A program made the translations under genes and the position numbers. The notes beneath the pieces were generated by a model. That model was not told where the DNA came from. It ran no database searches and saw nothing but the letters and a program-made list of their open reading frames with translations. A DNA stretch of 35,030 nt from Acidimicrobiales bacterium (GTDB lineage Bacteria; Actinomycetota; Acidimicrobiia; Acidimicrobiales; RAAP-2). The DNA lies in contig JADGOG010000013.1 in NCBI GenBank assembly GCA_017883065.1, positions 1 to 35,030 of the forward strand. Direction: 5' to 3'. Of this stretch, positions 17,678 through 25,293 are shown piece after piece; position 1 is the stretch's first letter, and each line of letters opens with the position of its first letter.

Positions 17678-19716
17678 GACGTGGCCAGGGCGACAGCCGG
17701 CGCCGTGGCCACCCGACCCGCCAGCAAGGTCGAGCTGGCCGTGCCGTACCCGGTCACTACGCCGGTGGAGCTCATCACCCAGTAGCCGAAACCGTCGAGG
17801 GCCACGGCCATGTCCGCCACCGGGGCATCGTTGGCCACCGACGGGGCGCTGAACATCTTGGCGTCGCCGTAGGCGGCCAACGTCCCCTCCTTGGTGACCA
17901 GGTAGTACCCGAGCCCGTTCGGCGTGGTGGCCATGGCCGCCACCGTCTGGCCCGAGGGCACCGTGGCGCTGCCGTAGTCCTGGGCGTTGCCGAAGGCGCT
18001 GACCGTGCCGCCCGCCGTGACCAGGTAGTACCCCCGTCCGTTGGGGATGGCGACGATGCTCACCACCGGACCGCTGGTCGTGGTGGTCGTGGTCGAGCCC
18101 AGTGAGCCGGTGCCGAATCCCTTGACCGAGCCGTTGGAGCGGGCGACCCAGTAGCCGCCGCTGGTGGCATCCACCGCGATCCCGACCACGCCCGAGGTCG
18201 ATGCCGAGCCGCGGTTGACGGCGTCGCCGTAGGTGGTCACCCGGCCGTTGGCCGCCACCAGGTAGTAGCCGTGTCGGTCCGGGGTCAGCGCCATGCCGGT
18301 GATCGACCCGCCGGACCCCGAGCTGGGCAACGAACCGGCGTTGTGGGCGGCGCCCCCGGTGGTGACGTGACCCTTGGCGTCGACCACGGTCAGACCCTGG
18401 CAGGTGGCCGAGGCCGAGGCCACCGAGGTGGTCGACGGCCCACCGGAGATGGGTGCGCTGGTGTCCCACAGGCGGTAGTCCCACACGCCCCACTTGTTGC
18501 CGATGTTGTTGTCGGCCACCGCGTTGAGGACCTCGAGTCGGTTGGAGGAGGGGAGATCACCGTTTGCGGTCCGGACGATGCCGGAGTTGTGGTTGTACGT
18601 GTAGCCCGACAGGCACTGGCCATAGGTGCCTTGCGGCTTCCACGTCCCGCTCCCCTGGAGCAGGCCACCCAGCCCGATGGTGGCCTCGGTGACCACCGGG
18701 GTGACCGGCGGCCCGTTGGTGGTGGTGTCGTAGGGGCCATCGTCGAAGGACATGGCTACCCGACGAGCGGCCGGGTCGTAGGCGATCGAGGCGTCGTGGG
18801 GCCACACGCCCAGCCCGTTCAGGGTCACCGCCTCGACCTTCCCGCCGGAAGGCAGGGTGAGGAAGCACGTGGTGCACGGGCCGGCACTCGGGACGTTCGA
18901 GAGGTTGATCTCACGCAGCACCAGGCCCTCGGCCGGGTTGGCGTCGGTGCCCGGGCTCCCCGAGTTCCCCATGTAGGTGAGGAGGACGTGGCCGCCGCCG
19001 ATCGAGGTGGCTGCGGGTTCGCCGAGGCAGTAGAAGGTCTGGCCGGAGGCCTTGTCGACCGGGCAGTTGTTGGGATACGAGTTCTGGCCGAAGTCGGCGG
19101 AGGTCTCGATGAACGGGGTGAGGTCGGCCTTCCACGGGCCGGCGGGGGAGTTGGCGAAGGCCAGACCGATCACGTTGGTCGAGTTGCTGGCCACGGCCTC
19201 GGCGGTGAAGAACATCGCCCACTTGTAGGGCTTCCCACCGAAGTGGAACTGACCGCCGATGACCTCGGGCTCGCAGGTGTGGACGGAGAAGAAGGCGTTG
19301 GACGGACCGTTCTCGGGTCCGAAGACGATGGTGGGCTTGGTGTAGTGCCACTGGCCGTTGGACTGATGGCCCACCGAGAGGAAGATGTGGTCCTTCACGT
19401 AGTTGGTCTCCTGGTTCCCGCAGTAGAAGACGTAACGAGTGGTGGCGTCTGTCTGCACCGTGCTCGGGGCGTAGGTGTAGAAGAGCCCCTTGCCCGGGTC
19501 GATCCCGGTGTACGAGGTGTGGGTCGGCGTGTACGCCAGCAGGGTGGCATGGGCGGGGTGGGCGGCGGCCCCGGCGGCGGTGGGGACGAGCACGGCAAGC
19601 ACACCGAGGGCGGCGGCGACGGCAAGACGGATTCGGCGTGGAACGGGGGTCTCCTCTCGTCTCCGGCCCTGGTGATCGCTGGGGGGCGGAGGCAGATCTG
19701 ACGGTGGGGCAGGCAC
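17674..19716 (-). CDS. Secreted beta-propeller protein with six C-terminal repeats
   Basis: About 680 residues. A signal peptide (RRIRLAVAAALGVLAVLVPT, cleavage near AGAAA-HPAHA) precedes a glycosidase-like beta-propeller region with features such as FFSVHTCEPEVIGGQFHF, AFANSPAGPW and HDASIAYD, similar in style to GH43-type folds. After residue 440 come six repeats of about 40 residues with the pattern GYYLV..G.V..YG.A, as found in many exported actinobacterial proteins. It may bind or trim a surface sugar. GTG 19716 is the nearest canonical start and gives a long Pro-rich leader. A good ribosome binding site (19651-19657) instead precedes a GTT codon at 19644, right at the signal peptide. 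The start is therefore uncertain. Confidence 0.7.
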   Translation of the reverse strand: MPAPPSDLPPPPSDHQGRRREETPVPRRIRLAVAAALGVLAVLVPTAAGAAAHPAHATLLAYTPTHTSYTGIDPGKGLFYTYAPSTVQTDATTRYVFYCGNQETNYVKDHIFLSVGHQSNGQWHYTKPTIVFGPENGPSNAFFSVHTCEPEVIGGQFHFGGKPYKWAMFFTAEAVASNSTNVIGLAFANSPAGPWKADLTPFIETSADFGQNSYPNNCPVDKASGQTFYCLGEPAATSIGGGHVLLTYMGNSGSPGTDANPAEGLVLREINLSNVPSAGPCTTCFLTLPSGGKVEAVTLNGLGVWPHDASIAYDPAARRVAMSFDDGPYDTTTNGPPVTPVVTEATIGLGGLLQGSGTWKPQGTYGQCLSGYTYNHNSGIVRTANGDLPSSNRLEVLNAVADNNIGNKWGVWDYRLWDTSAPISGGPSTTSVASASATCQGLTVVDAKGHVTTGGAAHNAGSLPSSGSGGSITGMALTPDRHGYYLVAANGRVTTYGDAVNRGSASTSGVVGIAVDATSGGYWVARSNGSVKGFGTGSLGSTTTTTTSGPVVSIVAIPNGRGYYLVTAGGTVSAFGNAQDYGSATVPSGQTVAAMATTPNGLGYYLVTKEGTLAAYGDAKMFSAPSVANDAPVADMAVALDGFGYWVMSSTGVVTGYGTASSTLLAGRVATAPAVALATS

Positions 19717-19742
19717 ACCCAGACGGTGTACCCGACCGCCAG

Positions 19743-19748
19743 AGATTA
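19743..19748 (-). promoter_or_regulatory. Minus-strand -10 box TAATCT
   Basis: TAATCT read on the minus strand, 27 bases upstream of GTG 19716 and about 99 upstream of the GTT 19644 alternative. It is the only good -10 candidate for the propeller gene. Confidence 0.4.
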
Positions 19749-19857
19749 GCGCCCAGCCGGGGGCGCTCCCAGTCACCCCTCGCGGCTCCGCCTGGCCACG
19801 TGGCGATTCCTCCTGGTCAGCGCCGGTCCGCCACCCGTCGGTCCGAACCGGGTTGGC

Positions 19858-19863
19858 TAGAGT
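19858..19863 (+). promoter_or_regulatory. Plus-strand -10 box TAGAGT
   Basis: TAGAGT precedes the GT2 gene, giving a leader of about 45 bases to TTG 19916, with an AGAGGA ribosome binding site at 19901-19906. Confidence 0.4.
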
Positions 19864-19915
19864 CTGGGACGCTCCCCGGTGACCGACAGTGCCCGCGAGG
19901 AGAGGACGGAGTGCC

Positions 19916-21034
19916 TTGCCTGATCCAGCGACAGTGACCGTTGTCACCAGGACACAGGACCGCACCTTGTTGCTGGACCGGGCCATCCGGAGCGTCATGC
20001 AGCAGTCGATGGGCGATCTGGAGATGGTCATCGTCAACGACGGGGGTGACCCCGGCCCGATCGAGGCGGTGGTCGAGGCCCGCAGGCACGAGGTACGGGG
20101 GCGGGTCACCCTGGTCCACCACGAGACGGCCCGGGGCATGGAGGCGGCCACCAACGCCGGCCTGCGGGCCACCGACTCGCGCTATGTCGCCGTTCACGAC
20201 GACGACGACACCTGGCATCCGCGGTTCCTCGAGTTGGCGGTGGACGCCTCGGAGCGCACCGGCGCCATGGGCGTGGTCACCGCCACCGAGGCCGTCTACG
20301 AGAACACCGACTACGGGGACATCCGGCTCTTCGACTGGTTCCGCTTCGACCCGATGGCCGATGTGGCCCCGCCCGACGCCGGAGACGCGACCCGACCGCT
20401 CCTCCCGCCCACCAGCCTGTTCCGACTGCTCTCGGGCAACCAGTTCCCCCCCTGCTCGTTCGTCTACCGGCGGGAGGTGCTCGACGAGGTGGGCTACTAC
20501 GACGAGCGGCTCCCCGTGCTGGGCGACTGGGACTTCAACATCCGCTTCCTGTTGTCCCACGACATCCACTTCCTCGATGAGCCGCTGGCCTACTACCACC
20601 ACCGCAAGGGCCACTCGGGCGAGTTCGCGAACTCGGTGAGCAGCGACGGCAACGTCCACGACCGGGTGCGGGAGGAGTTGCTCAACCGCTACCTGCGCCA
20701 GGACCTCCAGCGAGGGGTGGTGGGCATCGGCGTGCTCGCCAACCTCCTCCACGACCTCCGGCGCCAGCGGGCCGACGACCTGGCCGCACAGCGGGCGGTG
20801 GCGACGACGATGGACTCGATCGACCGGTCGGTCGGGGCCCTGTCCGGCTACGCCGAGCAGCTGGTCCAGCGGGACGGCAGGTCGGGCGGGGTCTCGGACC
20901 CCGGTGCCGCCGGCCCGGCCGACACCTCGGTGCGGCCGCTCGCGGACCGGGGGTGGCGCAAGCTGCTCGGCTCCTCCCTGAAGGCGTCGGACCCGTCGAG
21001 GGGTGGACCGCCCCCGGCGGATCCCCCGGCATGA
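19916..21034 (+). CDS. GT2 family glycosyltransferase
   Basis: A 372-residue enzyme. The nucleotide-sugar domain begins at once (ATVTVVTRTQDR), with VIVNDGGD at about 38-45, ATNAGLRATDSRYVAVHDDDDTW and the metal-binding acidic cluster D95-D98. The pattern LPVLGDWDFNIRFLL and YYHHRKGHSGEFANSV is the acceptor-side half. The C-terminal 80 residues are charged and partly helical. TTG 19916 has AGAGGA nine bases upstream and GGAG four bases upstream; GTG 19889 in the same frame would add nine residues without a ribosome binding site. Its stop overlaps the next start as ATGA at 21031-21034, so it is coupled to the degenerate HAD-like protein. The two probably act on the same glycan. Confidence 0.85.
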   Translation: MPDPATVTVVTRTQDRTLLLDRAIRSVMQQSMGDLEMVIVNDGGDPGPIEAVVEARRHEVRGRVTLVHHETARGMEAATNAGLRATDSRYVAVHDDDDTWHPRFLELAVDASERTGAMGVVTATEAVYENTDYGDIRLFDWFRFDPMADVAPPDAGDATRPLLPPTSLFRLLSGNQFPPCSFVYRREVLDEVGYYDERLPVLGDWDFNIRFLLSHDIHFLDEPLAYYHHRKGHSGEFANSVSSDGNVHDRVREELLNRYLRQDLQRGVVGIGVLANLLHDLRRQRADDLAAQRAVATTMDSIDRSVGALSGYAEQLVQRDGRSGGVSDPGAAGPADTSVRPLADRGWRKLLGSSLKASDPSRGGPPPADPPA

Positions 21035-22590
21035 GCCGTCTGCACGACCTGACGGCCGACGCCGACGTCCTCGCCATCGAGTTGGTGGGCACCTTGGTGG
21101 TCCGTGACCTGTGTCGACCGACCGACGCGTTCCGGCTGAGCCAGGAGTGCTTCAACGCCGATTCGGGTCGCTACCTCGCCACTGAGCTGGCGCCGATCCG
21201 GATGTCGGCGGAGGCCGCCCTGCGCCACGAAGCCGAACGGGCCGGGCGCTCCCCGTCGTCGGTCGGCCTCGAGGCCATCTACGCCCGGGTGTCCGACCTC
21301 CTCCTGCTCGATCCGACCACCACCGCTTCGTTGGTCGCCTCCGAGCTCGAGACCGAGCGGCGCCTGCTCCGGGTGGACCCGGTGATGCTCGAGCTGTGCA
21401 TGGGCGCCGTCGGACGGGGGGCGGCGGTGGTGGCAGTGGGCGACACCCATCTGCCGGCCGCCTTTCTGGGCGAGGTGCTGTCCGACGCCGGGGCCACCGT
21501 CCCCTCCGACCTGTTGGTCTCCTGCGAGACGGGTACCTCGATCACCGAGGGGCCCCTGTGGGAGGACCTGGCCGGCCGGTTCGACGGACGGAGCGTCGTC
21601 CACGTGGGGACCGCTCGCCGCGCTCAGGCGGCGGCCGGGCAGCACGGGATCCGGACCTGCCTGGTGCCCGACGCGCTGGAGGAGTTCCGGCATCAGCGCG
21701 GGCGAGGGGCCGCGCTCAACGGCGACATCGTGTTCCGGCATCTCGGGACCGACGGGACCATGTTGAAGAACGTGCACCGGAGCCTGCTCAACGGTCTGGT
21801 GGCGCATCGGGAGGTCGACGGTGTCCCCGGGGACGGCGGTGACGGTGACCTCGCCGTCACCGCGTCCCAGGTCGGGTTCGGCGCCCTGGGCCCCCTGATG
21901 ACCGCCTTCGTCCAGTGGGTGCACCGGGCCGCCATCCGGTCCGGGTGCGACCGCCTGCACTTCGCCGAGGCGGACGGCGCCTTTCTGGCCTCGGCCTACC
22001 GCACCTGGTGGGGCGACCAGGCGCTGGCCACCGGCCCGACCGGCACCGAGCCGGCTGCCGGGGGCGGGTCCGCGGTGGTCGCCACCGGGTGGGAACCGGC
22101 CGCCCGATGGTGGGGTGACGGCGCCGGTTCCCGAGGTGCGACGGCCCTGCAGCCGACCACCCGGCTGTGCTTCGCGGTGGGAGAGGATGGCGGCGCGCCC
22201 GACTGCGACGTGGTCACCCGAGGGTTCATCGACGCCCGGATCGAGGACGAGCGCCCGCTCGTCTCCGACCTGCTCGAACGGTCGCGGGGCTTCCTCGAGC
22301 GGTGCCTGGTGGCAGCCCCGTCCGCGTCCACCACCGGGGCCCCGTCCGAAGGTGGTGACGTCGACCTGGTGGGCGTCCTCCAGCAAGGGGCGCTCGAGTA
22401 CCTGGCCAGGTTCCGCCGGTTGACCGAGAGGATGCCAAGCACCGTGTCGATCGTCGATCCGCATACCGCCTGTGACCCGATGGTGGCCGCCCTCGGCTCA
22501 CCCACACCCCGGACCGAGACGCTGGTGGACCGGGTGCGACGTGCGCCCGCCCCGCCCGCTCCCGCCTCCCAGCCCGGAGCGCCTCGCTAG
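21031..22590 (+). CDS. Degenerate HAD-like protein (predicted pseudophosphatase)
   Basis: A 519-residue protein that aligns by eye along most of its length with the HAD fusion encoded convergently next to it. The nucleophile motif VDVFDTLLWR of the partner is IELVGTLVVR here (Asp to E17, the second Asp to Gly). SDT becomes GDT (D138 kept), the motif III Lys becomes T172, and VGDNAEAD becomes VGTARRAQ (two acidic residues lost). The second domain also matches: TAFVQWVHRAAIRSGCDRL against the partner's GYAHWVRQKAVELGSERI. It therefore keeps the fold pattern but lacks most HAD catalytic residues, so it may be a regulator, scaffold or binding protein. It is not broken: there are no frameshifts or internal stops. 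ATG 21031 overlaps the GT2 stop. Confidence 0.7.
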   Translation: MSRLHDLTADADVLAIELVGTLVVRDLCRPTDAFRLSQECFNADSGRYLATELAPIRMSAEAALRHEAERAGRSPSSVGLEAIYARVSDLLLLDPTTTASLVASELETERRLLRVDPVMLELCMGAVGRGAAVVAVGDTHLPAAFLGEVLSDAGATVPSDLLVSCETGTSITEGPLWEDLAGRFDGRSVVHVGTARRAQAAAGQHGIRTCLVPDALEEFRHQRGRGAALNGDIVFRHLGTDGTMLKNVHRSLLNGLVAHREVDGVPGDGGDGDLAVTASQVGFGALGPLMTAFVQWVHRAAIRSGCDRLHFAEADGAFLASAYRTWWGDQALATGPTGTEPAAGGGSAVVATGWEPAARWWGDGAGSRGATALQPTTRLCFAVGEDGGAPDCDVVTRGFIDARIEDERPLVSDLLERSRGFLERCLVAAPSASTTGAPSEGGDVDLVGVLQQGALEYLARFRRLTERMPSTVSIVDPHTACDPMVAALGSPTPRTETLVDRVRRAPAPPAPASQPGAPR

Positions 22591-25286
22591 TCCCCCCGGT
22601 GGCCGAGCCGCCGCCGGAGTGACCCATAGGCACGACGGGGCAGGGCGCTCGCCCTGAAGAGACGGGTGCGGTAGACGGCATCGAGCTCGTTGCGGACGAC
22701 GGCCAGCTCGGCTTCGGCGCTGATCCCGGTCGAGGCGGATCCCCCCGGCACCGGCAGGAAGGCGCCGGCCAGCGCCATGCGGAGCGAGCCCTCGGTGCCC
22801 ACGGTCGGGAGGTCGACGACCAGAGCGCTGGCTCCGTCGGTGGCCAGCACCCCGGTGGCCGACCATCGGGCACCGGTCGCGGTGAGGTCGTCGGGGTCGT
22901 CCCCCTGCTGCCAGCGGTACTCGGCGGTCACCCCGCCGTCCACGTCGGTGGCCACCACCTCGAAGTGATCCAGCCGGACCAGGGCGGGGAGCTGGGCAGG
23001 CGACACCACCACCTGACCCACCCCGGCTGCCGAGCCGCTCCACTCGATGAGGCTGAGCCCATGGAGATTGATGGCGATCGGGAGCAGGGTGGTGCTCAGC
23101 TCGTCCCCTCCGCCGGGACCCCGGAGGGAGAGTCGGAGCTGCCCCGCTTCCGAGGTGGTGCTGAAGCGGCCGGGCTCGGCCCTGGCCTCGCGCATCAACA
23201 GGACCGAGTCCGCCGTCTCGTTGTCGATGAGGGCGGCGGCCCCCCCGACCCAGTACAGCTCACTCATCGGTGACCAGTGCAGGTTCTCGGCCGTGCGGTG
23301 GCGCAGGGTGGGCAGGTAGCGGGTCGGCACCAGCCGGTCGGAATCCTCGCTGCCGAAGTTCTCCTCGTGCTCCCACCAGCTGAAGGCCTCGGCCTCGTCG
23401 AGGTTGGGCTGGGAGACGAAGCGCCCGAGGATCCGCCGCAGCATGGCCCGTCCCGACGGTGAGGTCTCGAAGATCGTCGGGTGGCTCCGGTCGCGGCTGC
23501 GGTACTCGAGCCACTCGGCGTGGTAGGCGCCGACGCCGGCCTGGACCAGGTCGCGCATGGCCGTCTCCTCGGGCCCGGCGGACGACGGGGCCAGCACCGG
23601 CGTCCCGTCCTCGGCCATCTCGAGCAGGGAGCCCTGGCCACAGGTCGAGACCAGTTCGACGATCTCGGGTCCGCCGGTGATCGACGACACGTCGAAGGGG
23701 GCGGTGCCCACGGTGCCGAGGAAGCCTTCGATGACCACGCCGCGCAGGGCCCGGTCCGACGCACCGATGTGGGCCAGCAGGTAGAGGCCGCGCAGGGAGA
23801 GCTCGGACCCGTCGGCACGGAGCATGGCGAGGAGGGACTCTTGGATGGATCCGGACCATCCCACGTCGACCACCACCACCGGACCGCTCCCCGGGCCGGC
23901 CGCGTCGACGAAGTGGTCGACGAGCCGGCGACGGGCCCGGGCCGACCTGTCCACCACCTTGTCCACCAGGGCCGGTCGGCCGAGCACCAGGTCGACCAGG
24001 GCCTCGCCCGCCTGACGCCCCCGGCCGCTGGCCTCGAACCGTTCCATCAATTGGTCGAGCTCGGGGACGTCGGCGGCCTCCAGGCCCCACGACTCCAGGA
24101 TCCTGGCGGGCGACGGTGCCCGCAGCCGGTCGAGGAACGAACGGAGCTCGGCCTCGGATCCCTCGTAGATGTCGGCCCGGGCGCATGCCTCGCGGGAGAC
24201 CCAGGCCGTCGCCGTGTTCAGGTGGTGGCTGTCCGCCGCCGCAGCCTGGTCGATGAGGGTCTTGAGGAAGCGGCCTTCGCGCATCAGGCAGACGATCCGC
24301 TCGCTGCCCAGCTCGACCGCCTTCTGGCGGACCCAGTGGGCATAGCCGGTGAACACCGGGCCGAGGACCGCGGTGCCGGTCTCCCAGGCCACCTGGTCCT
24401 GTCCGGCCAGGGATCGAGGCGGCGGCAGGAAGGTGGCCCGCCGCCGCAGCGCGGTGAGCCCGCCGTCACCGTCCAACTCGTCGACCCACGGGCTCGGGTC
24501 ACCCGGGTACCCGAGGATCCGCTCTCGGGAGGCGATGGGGTCGTACCGGTCGGTGTTCAAGGGGTAGTGCACCGCCCGCACGCCGACCCGCTCGGCGCAG
24601 GCCACGTCGGCCTCGGCGTTGTCCCCGACGTGGACCAGTTGGTCGGGCTCGATCCCCAGATCGTCGACGACCGCCTTCCAGAGGCCGGCACCCTTGCCGG
24701 TGCCGTGGTCGCTCGAGGTGTAGACGTCGGAGAAGGCGAGCGTCCCGAGCGGATGGGCGGCGAACAGCCCACGCAGCTCGCCGGCGCTGAAGTAGGTGTC
24801 GGACACCGCGATGAGACGCAGTGACGGCGAGGCCCCCACGACCTGGTCGAGGTAGGCGGTCAGCCGCCCGTCGGCGAAGGTGACCTCCCGTTCGACCGCC
24901 ATCTCCAGGGCGGCCGTCCCTTCGCTTCCGAGGGGGGAGAGGATGCCCGGGGCCAGGACGGCGTGGATCTCGGCCAGGGTGACCTCGGTCGAGCCGTGCT
25001 CGTCCTGCTTCTTCCGCCGTGCCTCGGCCTCGGCCAGGATCCGCAGCCGCGAGTACCCGTACGCATCGATGTGGCCGACCAGGGCACCCTGGTCGGCCAG
25101 CCGGCGCCCGACCAGCAGGTGGACGTCGGTGGGCTTGGGCACCCGCCGCCACAAGAGGGTGTCGAACACGTCGACCGAGAGGACCCGGGTGCGGGCGGAC
25201 CGCACCGCCTCGTCGATGGGCTCGAAGCGTCGGTCCGGAAGCCGCGGGCGCTCGACATGCTCGTCGGAGGTGGTCAAGGGACGCAT
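22587..25286 (-). CDS. Large HAD hydrolase fusion (COG5610-like)
   Basis: An 899-residue protein of glycan clusters. The HAD domain (about 30-250) has motif I VDVFDTLLWR with D39 as likely nucleophile, motif II SDT at 162-164, Lys 198 in GTGKGAG, and motif IV GDNAEAD with D222 and D227, so it looks active. Phe at the second position after the nucleophile resembles haloacid-dehalogenase-type motifs. A long second region follows (GYAHWVRQKAVELGSERI ... MREGRFLKTLI; VVVVDVGWSGSIQESLLAML), typical of HAD proteins in polysaccharide clusters. The C-terminus has a beta-rich region and a basic amphipathic tail. ATG 25286 begins seven bases after the upstream glycosyltransferase stop. The substrate is unknown, probably a phosphorylated sugar or lipid carrier. 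Confidence 0.75.
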   Translation of the reverse strand: MRPLTTSDEHVERPRLPDRRFEPIDEAVRSARTRVLSVDVFDTLLWRRVPKPTDVHLLVGRRLADQGALVGHIDAYGYSRLRILAEAEARRKKQDEHGSTEVTLAEIHAVLAPGILSPLGSEGTAALEMAVEREVTFADGRLTAYLDQVVGASPSLRLIAVSDTYFSAGELRGLFAAHPLGTLAFSDVYTSSDHGTGKGAGLWKAVVDDLGIEPDQLVHVGDNAEADVACAERVGVRAVHYPLNTDRYDPIASRERILGYPGDPSPWVDELDGDGGLTALRRRATFLPPPRSLAGQDQVAWETGTAVLGPVFTGYAHWVRQKAVELGSERIVCLMREGRFLKTLIDQAAAADSHHLNTATAWVSREACARADIYEGSEAELRSFLDRLRAPSPARILESWGLEAADVPELDQLMERFEASGRGRQAGEALVDLVLGRPALVDKVVDRSARARRRLVDHFVDAAGPGSGPVVVVDVGWSGSIQESLLAMLRADGSELSLRGLYLLAHIGASDRALRGVVIEGFLGTVGTAPFDVSSITGGPEIVELVSTCGQGSLLEMAEDGTPVLAPSSAGPEETAMRDLVQAGVGAYHAEWLEYRSRDRSHPTIFETSPSGRAMLRRILGRFVSQPNLDEAEAFSWWEHEENFGSEDSDRLVPTRYLPTLRHRTAENLHWSPMSELYWVGGAAALIDNETADSVLLMREARAEPGRFSTTSEAGQLRLSLRGPGGGDELSTTLLPIAINLHGLSLIEWSGSAAGVGQVVVSPAQLPALVRLDHFEVVATDVDGGVTAEYRWQQGDDPDDLTATGARWSATGVLATDGASALVVDLPTVGTEGSLRMALAGAFLPVPGGSASTGISAEAELAVVRNELDAVYRTRLFRASALPRRAYGSLRRRLGHRGD

Positions 25287-25293
25287 CGTAGCG

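Noticed and set aside
16859-18493. 544-codon minus-strand open frame across the GT2/propeller junction
   Set aside because: It reads through two supported genes in the wrong frame and is His/Arg/Gly-rich.
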